A stretch of 30,335 bases of DNA, from assembly GCA_964610165.1 (NCBI GenBank), contig CAZSUZ010000018.1, positions 1 through 30,335 on the forward strand, written 5' to 3'. A program made the position numbers and the translations under genes. A model generated the notes under the pieces. It was given only the letters and a program-made list of their open reading frames with translations. It did not search any database and was not told where the DNA came from. The first letter of the stretch is position 1. Each line of letters begins with the position of its first letter. The stretch is from MFZZ01 sp964610165 (lineage in GTDB: Bacteria > Patescibacteriota > Microgenomatia > UBA1406 > GWC2-37-13). Positions 14,452 to 22,111 of this stretch are shown piece by piece.

Positions 14452-15114
14452 ATGCAGTATTTATTACTTTGTATACTTATTTTATTGCCTTCACATGTAG
14501 CAGCGCAAGAAATGTACTCCCCTTCATATAAACTTGAATTAGAACAAATAGAAGCCACTACAGAAGCGAAACAAATGACATTAAATCCATTACAAGAAAA
14601 ACAGTTTTTTGAAAATGGATATATTATTCACCCGCCACAAGATAACTCATTACAATTTAGCATTTCTGATGTAAGTCTAAACTTGAATGCTTTTTCAGAA
14701 GAACCTGTTCAATACCATTCAGTTGTTACAACAATCACTTCTCAACAAATCTATGGATATCAGATGCTTATAAATCCTCTTCAAGGGCTTGAAACCAAAA
14801 ATGCAGATCAAATTCCTGCAACACAATGTGATGGCAAAGATGAATTTTGTACAACCCATATCGCTGGTGAATGGAAAAATAATTCACGAACTGGATGGGG
14901 TTACAATATTTCTGGTCCTGACGCAAACCTTGACTTTAAAAATGATACTTATTTTCGTCCATTTACTACCGGTGAGGCTATAGTTATGGCAACAAATGAT
15001 GCTAGCGAAGGCCAACAAGCAACAAAAATGACAATTAAAACTATTATTTCCCCTGAACAAGCTGAAGGCAACTATAGCTCTCTTATTAAAATTATTGCAT
15101 TACCTAAACTGTGA
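14452..15114 (+). CDS. Secreted protein, WxL-domain-like partner (tentative)
   Basis: A 220-aa protein with a signal peptide (MQYLLLCILILLPSHVAA, cleavage probably before QEM). The mature part is Thr/Asn-rich and beta-like; cysteines occur at TQCDGKDEFC. The C-terminal end, KMTIKTIISPEQAEGNYSS followed by IKIIALP, recalls the closing strand of secreted pilin- or WxL-like beta-sandwich proteins (a T.eGxYss.I pattern). No membrane tail or sortase motif is present. The stop codon is 2 nt before the ATG of the next gene, so the two are translationally linked. The pairing with a DUF916-like anchored protein is the main basis for the WxL suggestion; the signature WxL residues themselves are not seen, so a different secreted family is possible. 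Confidence 0.6.
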   Translation: MQYLLLCILILLPSHVAAQEMYSPSYKLELEQIEATTEAKQMTLNPLQEKQFFENGYIIHPPQDNSLQFSISDVSLNLNAFSEEPVQYHSVVTTITSQQIYGYQMLINPLQGLETKNADQIPATQCDGKDEFCTTHIAGEWKNNSRTGWGYNISGPDANLDFKNDTYFRPFTTGEAIVMATNDASEGQQATKMTIKTIISPEQAEGNYSSLIKIIALPKL

Positions 15115-15116
15115 AC

Positions 15117-16121
15117 ATGAAATTCTCTATTTTTTTATTATTTATTTTTGCTTTCCTATTTGCACCAACAAGTATTAATGCTCAATCTTTTTCTTTTGAA
15201 CTCGCTCCTAAACAATATGAAGTTGTATCTCAACGAAATAAAAACATAACGCTTCCTTATACACTTACAAATTATGGAGATCCTCAAGTAATTACTCTTA
15301 GTATATATACATTAAAAATTACTGATAATGAAGGTAACTATAATGTATCACCATATAAAGCAACAGATAAATCCATTACGTTTTCTATACCTGGAAATAA
15401 TGTAGCTTTGGATTCCCCATTTCTTATTAAAAGTAAAAATACTTTAGATTTTGATTTAGAAATATCTGTTCCAGAAGGAATTAAAGAATCAGATTATACA
15501 TTTTCCTTAGTAGCAGAAATTGAGCCACAAAAAGGATTTGAAAATACAAGCACTATAATGTTACAAGGTGGAATTGGATCTAACATTGTTTTATCTGTTA
15601 CTGATTCTGGTAATTTAGATCAAAAAGGCAACATAGTTCAATATGAATTGCTGACTAATAAAATCATTACTTTATTTAATAAAAAAATAGCTTTTTTTAA
15701 TAGTGGAGAACCTATTCCAGTTGTGCTTATAGCTTCTAATACAGGTACAAATGCTGTTAAAACTTCCGGTTCTATTACCTTAATTTCAAATAATACAAAT
15801 AAAAGAATCGAACAACCTTCTTTTACAATATCACCACAATATATTTTTTCTGGATCTCAAAGAGTACTAAAAACTTCAGATACCTTTTGTAAAAACAATA
15901 CAAATGATATATGCAAAAAACCACATTCGTTGATTATTAAAAGTCCATTTATTGGTTTGTATACTATCTCTTCTGTAGTTTCTTTTGGTGAAAATGCACA
16001 AATTAGCTATGGAGCTATTACTTTTTTTACATTCCCATTTATATATACCATAATTCTCTTCCTGTTTATTATCATTCTGATAATATTACTACCTAAAATA
16101 CGCAGAAATATTAGAAAGTAA
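15117..16121 (+). CDS. Membrane-anchored surface protein, DUF916/WxLIP-like (tentative)
   Basis: A 335-aa protein with a signal peptide (MKFSIFLLFIFAFLFAPTSINA), a long extracellular part, one C-terminal membrane helix (about residues 305-327) and a short basic tail (PKIRRNIRK). The first domain starts SFELAPKQYEVVSQRNKN and has alternating strands such as ITLPYTLTNYGDP and VITLSIYTL. This pattern and the overall layout match the DUF916 plus DUF3324 WxL-interacting proteins of Gram-positive bacteria, which hold WxL proteins at the cell wall. ATG 15117 is preferred over the in-frame GTG at 15111 that overlaps the previous stop. Its place directly after a secreted protein fits a substrate/anchor pair. 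Assignment is by resemblance, not a firm motif. Confidence 0.62.
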   Translation: MKFSIFLLFIFAFLFAPTSINAQSFSFELAPKQYEVVSQRNKNITLPYTLTNYGDPQVITLSIYTLKITDNEGNYNVSPYKATDKSITFSIPGNNVALDSPFLIKSKNTLDFDLEISVPEGIKESDYTFSLVAEIEPQKGFENTSTIMLQGGIGSNIVLSVTDSGNLDQKGNIVQYELLTNKIITLFNKKIAFFNSGEPIPVVLIASNTGTNAVKTSGSITLISNNTNKRIEQPSFTISPQYIFSGSQRVLKTSDTFCKNNTNDICKKPHSLIIKSPFIGLYTISSVVSFGENAQISYGAITFFTFPFIYTIILFLFIIILIILLPKIRRNIRK

Positions 16122-16158
16122 CCTACTTATTAAATATTCAAATCAGTGTAAATTTGTA

Positions 16159-16187
16159 TTGAATTATTGTAAAGTTATATATATACA
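16159..16187 (+). promoter_or_regulatory. Promoter of comEA-comEC: TTGAAT, 17 bp, TATACA
   Basis: TTGAAT at 16159-16164, 17-bp spacer, TATACA at 16182-16187, then six nt to ATG 16194. A good -35 with a moderate -10 and again a leaderless layout. Confidence 0.45.
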
Positions 16188-16193
16188 TAACTT

Positions 16194-16805
16194 ATGGTAG
16201 AAATCATACAAAGAATTAAATATCCAATAGAAATTATTCTTATATTTCTTTCTATTTCGATTACCTGTATTACATTTTTCCTTTATTCAAAAGAAACAGA
16301 AACAATCCATCTTTCTAACTTAGAAGTTACAGATGTACAAACTTCTCAAAAGGACACAATTACTATAGATCTTGCTGGTGCTGTTGAAAAACCTAATGTC
16401 TATACTATCCCATCCAATACAACACTACATGAGGTTATTAACATGGCTGGCGGACTTACTAAAGACGCAGCTCATGATTACATCAGTCGTACATTTAATA
16501 TGGCTAATACTCTTTCTGATAAAGAAAAAATATATATTCCTTTTAAAGAAGAAATTGAACAAGGAATAATTGATCAAGATAATCAAATTCTTTCTGAAAC
16601 AACAAGCACAGAAATAGTACGTACAGATGGCATATCGATTAATAATGCTTCTGAAAGTGAGCTAGATTCTTTGCCTGGTGTAGGGCCAATAACAGCTCAA
16701 AAAATAGTTGACAATCGACCTTATGAGTCTATAGAAGAACTTGTTTCTAAAAAAGCTGTTAACTCTACCACCTTTGGCAAAATTAAAGAACAAATTTCTC
16801 TTTAA
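16194..16805 (+). CDS. comEA: Competence protein ComEA (SLBB plus helix-hairpin-helix)
   Basis: Membrane-anchored receptor that binds incoming double-stranded DNA and hands it to the ComEC channel. The 203-aa protein has an N-terminal membrane helix (about residues 11-31), an SLBB domain at about 56-117 (IDLAGAVEKPNVYTIP, then LHEVINMAGGL and KIYIPF), a linker, and a C-terminal HhH DNA-binding pair at about 147-200: ISINNASESELDSLPGVG then ITAQKIVDNRP. This domain order is exactly that of ComEA. The comEC start codon lies 1 nt after its stop. Natural DNA uptake is a common retained ability in CPR bacteria, which lack many biosynthetic pathways. Confidence 0.93.
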   Translation: MVEIIQRIKYPIEIILIFLSISITCITFFLYSKETETIHLSNLEVTDVQTSQKDTITIDLAGAVEKPNVYTIPSNTTLHEVINMAGGLTKDAAHDYISRTFNMANTLSDKEKIYIPFKEEIEQGIIDQDNQILSETTSTEIVRTDGISINNASESELDSLPGVGPITAQKIVDNRPYESIEELVSKKAVNSTTFGKIKEQISL

Positions 16806-16806
16806 T

Positions 16807-17604
16807 ATGGATCAATTTACTTCACTTATAAATTCATACCTTCCAGAACCTCATGCTTCTTTATTGAACGGAATTGTTCTTGGAATCGATCTACAAACCA
16901 CATATAGTTTTAAAGACAAATTAAAAGATGTTGGTCTTATTCATATTGTTGTTTTATCTGGTATGAATATAACATTACTTTCTGCAGTAATATTACAAAT
17001 AATCATCCCGTTGTTTGGAAGAAAAGCAGCTACTATTATTACTATCGTGAGTATTATATTTTTTATTTATTTTGTTGGAATTGACCCTCCAATTGTCCGC
17101 GCTGGTATTATGGGGATACTTTCTTTAATTGGACTTATGTTTGGCAGAAAAACACTTGCTTTATATACATTATTTCTAACTTCTATTATATGTATTATTA
17201 TTTGGCCAGATTGGCTGACAAGTATTTCGTTTCAGCTTTCTTTTGCAGCAACTTTTGGGATAATACTATTTGGCAATGTTGTTTCTGAAGAAAAAACAAC
17301 AAACACAATAAAAAATTACCTCATTGATGAACTTCGTGTTTCACTTTCCGCACAATTATTTACTACGCCCATTATTTTCTTTTATTTTAGACAGATATCA
17401 TTTATTTCTCCTATTGCCAATATTCTTGTTTCTTGGACTATTGCTCCAATTATGATTTATGGCATTATTGCGATGGTTGTAGGAAGTATTCATTGGCAGT
17501 TAGGCTTTGTTGTTTCTTGGCTTTGTTACGGCCTGGTAACTTTTATTATTTTAGTTGTAGAGTGGCTTTCTCAAATTCCTTTTGCCTCTGTAAAAATACT
17601 TTAG
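16807..17604 (+). CDS. comEC: Short ComEC, competence (channel) domain only
   Basis: Inner-membrane channel for single-stranded DNA import. The protein is 265 aa from ATG 16807; an in-frame upstream ATG at 16741 would overlap comEA by 65 bp and is less likely. The ComEC competence domain is recognisable from LPEPHASLLNGIVLGID at the start and HIVVLSGMNITLL (equivalent to HLLAISGLHI), then eight or nine hydrophobic helices including the conserved DPPIVRAGIMG and SFQLSFAATFGI. Both the N-terminal OB-like DUF4131 and the C-terminal metallo-beta-lactamase domain of full-length ComEC are absent. The frame ends cleanly, so this looks like a natural minimal form, not a broken gene. Its stop directly abuts the stop of the convergent LamG gene. 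Confidence 0.9.
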   Translation: MDQFTSLINSYLPEPHASLLNGIVLGIDLQTTYSFKDKLKDVGLIHIVVLSGMNITLLSAVILQIIIPLFGRKAATIITIVSIIFFIYFVGIDPPIVRAGIMGILSLIGLMFGRKTLALYTLFLTSIICIIIWPDWLTSISFQLSFAATFGIILFGNVVSEEKTTNTIKNYLIDELRVSLSAQLFTTPIIFFYFRQISFISPIANILVSWTIAPIMIYGIIAMVVGSIHWQLGFVVSWLCYGLVTFIILVVEWLSQIPFASVKIL

Positions 17605-20445
17605 TTATTGAAATCTTACAGCTCCAAGTGCCTTATCTGTTTTAACTTGTGCTGCAGTAAGGGCATAGTTATATATTTTGATTTCATCTATTTGGCCAGC
17701 ATAATAATTTGAACCTTGCTTTGCAATCTCCAGTCCACCAGAATTTGTCGTTGTAGTATTAGTTGTATCAGTAGTAGTGCCGTCAAGTTTACCATCGATA
17801 TACAACGACAATGTACTGCCGTTTTTGGTAAAAACAATGTGATGCCAGTCGTCATCCATATAAGATTGACGAGAAACAATTACTGGATTATTTGTTTGGT
17901 CATAACGAGCAGCACGAATTTTTTCATCACTATCCCAACGGATAGAATAAGGATAACCAGTTGCACCACCTGGCCATTTTTCTATAACTGCATCGAATGA
18001 ACCACTCATTCCTGCAGCAGGTGTTGTAAACCATATAGATACACTAAAATCCTGACTATAGTTAAAATCTATTTTATCGTCATCTGCTATTGTAATATAG
18101 TCGTCTACACCATCAAAATTTAAACTACCATTAAACTTACCAGTTGTACCATTATTCCATGCTTGAGTTCCAGTACCCGAAGAACATGTGCCTGTTGAAG
18201 TTTGAGTTCCTGATCCTCCAATGGTTATAGTTCCATTCATGCCAACAACTTGTCCATTTGCATTCTTAGCAGCATTATATGCAGTACTACCTGTACATTC
18301 ATCAAGACGATACCATGCAATTGGTTTGCCTTGATTATATTCCCATGCAATTTGAGGAAGAGTACGGGCATAGTTATAAATCCTTACTTCATCTAATTTT
18401 CCAGCAAAGTTTGAATCAGGCGTTTCTGAATTATTATTCAATCCACCAATAGCCGTCCTATTTATACTTGCAGAAAATGTTCGAGAGGTAGTATCACTTG
18501 CCTGTAAGATACCATCTACATATATTTTCCTATCTGTTGCTGATGAAAATACTGCTACTACATGATGCCAACTATTATCATTATAAGTATTTGTTGTAGT
18601 AGCATCGGAAGCATTACCACTTTCTACAGATCTTGCGTATAATTGTCCTGAAAACATACGAATCCCCTGAAAATTATTAGTACTATTGCTACTTCCAAGC
18701 GTCATAAGATATGAACTAGCACTTGATGACGTTTGAAACCAACCTGACATAGTAAAAGGATAAGCCGTCACAACTGCACTTGATATCTGTACATCATCAT
18801 CCACACCATCAAAATTGAGTGCTTCCCCTTTTTTTCCCGCAACCCAACTTTGTGTCATTGTGGAATCAAGTGATCCGACATATCCATTTCCGCTAGTATC
18901 ATTTGCCGTATTACCTGTCCCTTCATTCAAAAGCCACTCACCACTAGGGGCATTACATGAGGAAGAATCACCTGGGACACAGTAACTTCTACCTGCAGAA
19001 TTGTCCGGAAGCGTTCCACCTAGCCCAGTTGAACCCGCTCCGAGAACCAGAGCTTTTCCTTGATTATATTCTACTTTTACCTGATCAGCAGTAAGGGCAA
19101 AATCGTATATTTTAACTTCATCAATTTGGCCTTTAAATTTTCTGTCTGCACTGGTGGTACTTCCACCTATTTGCATAGTGCCGGCATCAAGAGTGTTATC
19201 AGAAGGAGCAGTACCTATTAATTGGCCGTCAATATATAAATATTGAATAGCATTGCTGTTGGTTAATACAACATGATGCCATTGATCATCATTATAAGTA
19301 TCGGTAGAAGTAACAGCATCACCTGCAACAGATCCCCATCGTGTAATAATTTTTCCATGATCTGCATGACCATCTCTAATCATAGAAAGATGCAAATACT
19401 CGCCCTGCTGTACTAAAGGTCTAATATTAGAACCAGACCCAGAGGACTGAGTACTACCCTTAACCCAAACAGAAATACTGCCATCTCCGGTTGCTTTAGT
19501 ATATGTTGTATTAACATAATCACTTGTTCCATCAAAACTAAGAGCTTTGCCAAACTTACCATCATTTGTCCAAGTTGGCGCGGAATTTCCCGTTCCAAAT
19601 GTACCATTTAACGTAGAACCAGCATTGCCAACATTGTTTATTGTAGTTCCATAACCTTCATCTAATCGATAGTGGACAATTGCAGATCCAATGGGTGAAC
19701 CTGGTGCAGGATGCCCTGCATTCATATCCTGCACGATTTGAGCCTGTGTACGAGCATAATTGTAAACCTTTGCCTCATCGAGAGCTCCATCTAAATAATA
19801 CAAAGGTGAACCATTATTATAAGATGCACCCAAGCTAAATTGCTCAGCAATATTAGATATTACTGTTGGAGTAGTCGCGCTCGTGGTAGTGATAGCTTGG
19901 GGAATACCATCAATATAAATTGACCCGCTATTCCCACCATTCCATACTCCGGCTACATGGTACCAGCGATTTGTTGTTAAATTAGAGGAGGTAGTATTTA
20001 TCGCATAATAACCCACACCTACTGTATTTACTCCAAACTGAATTTCATCCGTTCCACCATCATTAACGAGAAAAAATGTTCGTTCAACACCACCATTCCA
20101 ATCTCCCCATTTTCTCATAATTGTCTGCGATGATCCAAAATTCACCCGATCAAACCGTACCCATGACATAAAAGTTGCAGCCCCCACGCCATCGAAGGTA
20201 GTAATATCACCAGTAGTAATATAATCACCACCATCAAACTCAAGTCCACTACCATATTTACCTTGTAGCCATACTGGAGTAGCATTTCCTGAGGCTAAAC
20301 TTGCAGTATTCCCCACCCCTGAGCTATCAACAGCAAAACTTCCACTACCATCATCCATTTTCCAGTACCCAACTGGCCCTGGAGCCCAAGAATAAAGCAT
20401 TTTTACTTCTGAAGGATCAAGTGCTTGATTATATATACGAACTTC
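17605..20445 (-). CDS. Multi-LamG surface protein, C-terminal part (same gene as 20547-22064)
   Basis: Large exported beta-jelly-roll repeat protein, probably an adhesin or glycan-binding protein. From the gap to the stop it encodes four LamG/concanavalin-like units, each opening with a WxMD/WxLDE-like strand (GYWKMDDGSG, VHYRLDEGYG, GEWLLNEGTG, AWYRLDECTG). Each has an internal FDG..DY motif and a W.H.V or equivalent strand and closes with (L/I)DE.(K/R).YNYA. Between units 4 and 5 is a Cys-containing linker CVPGDSSSCNAP. The final unit ends in GAVRFQ, like the paralogues. The frame is still open at 20446 where the N-gap begins, so the first ATG (20400, MLYSW) is not a real start. It converges with comEC with no intergenic space. 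Confidence 0.88.
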   Translation of the reverse strand, partial: EVRIYNQALDPSEVKMLYSWAPGPVGYWKMDDGSGSFAVDSSGVGNTASLASGNATPVWLQGKYGSGLEFDGGDYITTGDITTFDGVGAATFMSWVRFDRVNFGSSQTIMRKWGDWNGGVERTFFLVNDGGTDEIQFGVNTVGVGYYAINTTSSNLTTNRWYHVAGVWNGGNSGSIYIDGIPQAITTTSATTPTVISNIAEQFSLGASYNNGSPLYYLDGALDEAKVYNYARTQAQIVQDMNAGHPAPGSPIGSAIVHYRLDEGYGTTINNVGNAGSTLNGTFGTGNSAPTWTNDGKFGKALSFDGTSDYVNTTYTKATGDGSISVWVKGSTQSSGSGSNIRPLVQQGEYLHLSMIRDGHADHGKIITRWGSVAGDAVTSTDTYNDDQWHHVVLTNSNAIQYLYIDGQLIGTAPSDNTLDAGTMQIGGSTTSADRKFKGQIDEVKIYDFALTADQVKVEYNQGKALVLGAGSTGLGGTLPDNSAGRSYCVPGDSSSCNAPSGEWLLNEGTGNTANDTSGNGYVGSLDSTMTQSWVAGKKGEALNFDGVDDDVQISSAVVTAYPFTMSGWFQTSSSASSYLMTLGSSNSTNNFQGIRMFSGQLYARSVESGNASDATTTNTYNDNSWHHVVAVFSSATDRKIYVDGILQASDTTSRTFSASINRTAIGGLNNNSETPDSNFAGKLDEVRIYNYARTLPQIAWEYNQGKPIAWYRLDECTGSTAYNAAKNANGQVVGMNGTITIGGSGTQTSTGTCSSGTGTQAWNNGTTGKFNGSLNFDGVDDYITIADDDKIDFNYSQDFSVSIWFTTPAAGMSGSFDAVIEKWPGGATGYPYSIRWDSDEKIRAARYDQTNNPVIVSRQSYMDDDWHHIVFTKNGSTLSLYIDGKLDGTTTDTTNTTTTNSGGLEIAKQGSNYYAGQIDEIKIYNYALTAAQVKTDKALGAVRFQ

Positions 20446-20446
20446 A
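20392..20446 (-). repeat. 55-bp duplicate, left copy, flanking the gap
   Basis: Identical over all 55 positions to 20547-20601. It encodes the end of a LamG unit (VRIYNQALDPSEVKMLY). Equal copies on both sides of an N-run of exactly 100 point to two contig ends that share a k-mer overlap. Confidence 0.9.
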
Positions 20447-20546
20447 NNNNNNNNNNNNNNNNNNNNNNNNNNNNNNNNNNNNNNNNNNNNNNNNNNNNNN
20501 NNNNNNNNNNNNNNNNNNNNNNNNNNNNNNNNNNNNNNNNNNNNNN
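20447..20546. other. Run of 100 N: scaffold gap of unspecified size
   Basis: Exactly 100 unknown bases, the conventional placeholder for a gap of unknown length. Reading through it puts the two sides in different frames (100 is not a multiple of 3), while removing it together with one 55-bp copy (155 nt) restores a single frame. Confidence 0.95.
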
Positions 20547-20601
20547 ATAAAGCATTTTTACTTCTGAAGGATCAAGTGCTTGATTATATATACGAACTTC
20601 A
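20547..20601 (-). repeat. 55-bp duplicate, right copy, flanking the gap
   Basis: Same 55 bases as 20392-20446. See the gap entry for the interpretation. Confidence 0.9.
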
Positions 20602-22064
20602 TCAATAAGCCCAACAAATTGACGTGCTCCAGTTTCCTGTCTACCAATTTCCCAGTTCTTAGAACCATAATAAAGTGTATCGTTATGGGCTTCTTCTTTT
20701 CTTAAAACTCCATCCACATATAAGCGCACATATTTTCTATCATAGGTGGCTACAACATTATGCCATATATCATCTATTATGCTTAATGTGTCATCTACTG
20801 TAACACTTGTGCCAGTTTCTCCATCGGTAGTAAACTGAAAAGTTACATTGTTACTATTTAATGTTAGTCTGGGTCCTCTTTTACCTGTATCTGCTTGCCA
20901 TTTAGATACTATGTCAGTAGCTCCAGTACTTGTTTTAATCCACGCGCTAATAGTGATATTTGTAGGTTCTAAGATTGGAGGTGTGCCCATACTTATATAG
21001 TCTCCATTCCCATCGAAAAAACCAGCATTCCCAAATTTTCCTACGGCAGTAGAACCAACAGTTACATTACCTGCGCCTGTTCCACTATTATTATTTCCCG
21101 ATGAATCTATTGCCGTCCAGTTACTACCACTTACTCCAATTTCATCCATTTTCCAATAACCTACTAACCCATCAGATAAATAGCCTTGATCTTCTTGACC
21201 AAGTACTGCAGATAATCCTGCTGAACCTCCTGCATAATCTGATTTTATTTGCGATGCAGAACGAGCATAGTTATACACTTTTATTTCATCCATCTTCCCA
21301 CTATAAGCTTCTGAAGTAAGACCAGTTACATGAGGTAACCCGATTTTTACAGGATATGAAGAATTCTGTGTTGAACATGTTAAGGTTCCACTATTATCTA
21401 GTTTTCCATTAATATAAATAAGGCCATTTGTTCCAGAAGTACCACCCGAATATACTGCCGTAATGTGTGTCCATCTTCCTACTGATACTGCTGTGTTGGC
21501 ACTTACAGTACACGTTGTTGATCCATCATGGTTGCCAAAGGTCAATAACCCAGTTTCCCTATAATCAACTATCCAACTCGCATTCCCTGCTCCACCACCA
21601 CCCCACTGATTTACAAGGGTAAAAATTTTCCCGCTGGAAGGCAAACGATTTGGACTCATCCATAAACTAATCGTATATTCTGTAAAATTAAAATCAGCAT
21701 CATCCGCTACATTGACATAGTCATTAGTGCCGTCAAAATAAAGACATTTTTCATTTATACATTGATCATCTGTCTTCCACGTTGGTGCAGAATTTCCTGA
21801 TCCAAAACTACCAATATTTGTTCCTACTGCATCATTAACAGTTGATCCTACTCCTTCATTAAACTTCCAATAGGCAACTGGATCTGCACCAGAAGCTTGT
21901 AAAAAAATTCCTCTTATTGTTGCAAATTTCCAATAGCCGATACCAATAAGTAAAAAAGACAGAACACAAATAGCCCAGGTTCTAAAAGAAAGTTTAGTAC
22001 TAAACCACTTTTTGAAGTTAAATTTATTTTGAAAAAAATGGTAAAGTCTAGTAGTTCCTAGCAT
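20547..22064 (-). CDS. Multi-LamG surface protein, N-terminal part (same gene as 17605-20445)
   Basis: 506 codons from ATG 22064 to the gap. The N-terminus has a basic segment (NKFNFKKW) and one hydrophobic helix at about residues 29-45, a signal anchor. Two LamG units follow: unit 1 from DPVAYWKFNEG (about 61) containing the Cys pair DQCINEKCLYFDG, and unit 2 from SDGLVGYWKMDE. Unit 2 ends in YNQALDPSEVKMLY exactly at the gap; the other side continues SWAPGPVGYWKMDDG, which matches the unit 2/3 junction of the paralogue at 22112-26356. Joined, the protein would be 1434 aa with six LamG units. It is preceded by 47 bp after the upstream paralogue with a possible -10 box. Confidence 0.9.
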
Positions 22065-22070
22065 ATCATA

Positions 22071-22076
22071 ACTATA
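22071..22076 (-). promoter_or_regulatory. -10-like TATAGT before the downstream LamG gene
   Basis: Minus-strand TATAGT with six nt to ATG 22064, in a 47-bp intergenic region. The -35 is poor. It may give the last LamG gene its own leaderless transcript. Confidence 0.3.
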
Positions 22077-22111
22077 CTAATTTTCGAGTTAAGTTTAAAG
22101 GAGAAATTATC

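Noticed and set aside
20398..20400. ATG at 20400 as the start of a separate LamG gene
   Set aside because: The codons before it (VRIYNQALDPSEVK) are the end of a LamG unit, there is no signal peptide, and the contig simply ends at the N-gap.
20403..20546. Read-through of the gap in the N-terminal LamG frame, ending in KFVYIIKHLILQK
   Set aside because: The frame after the 100 N differs from that of the LamG protein; the tail comes from the arbitrary gap length.
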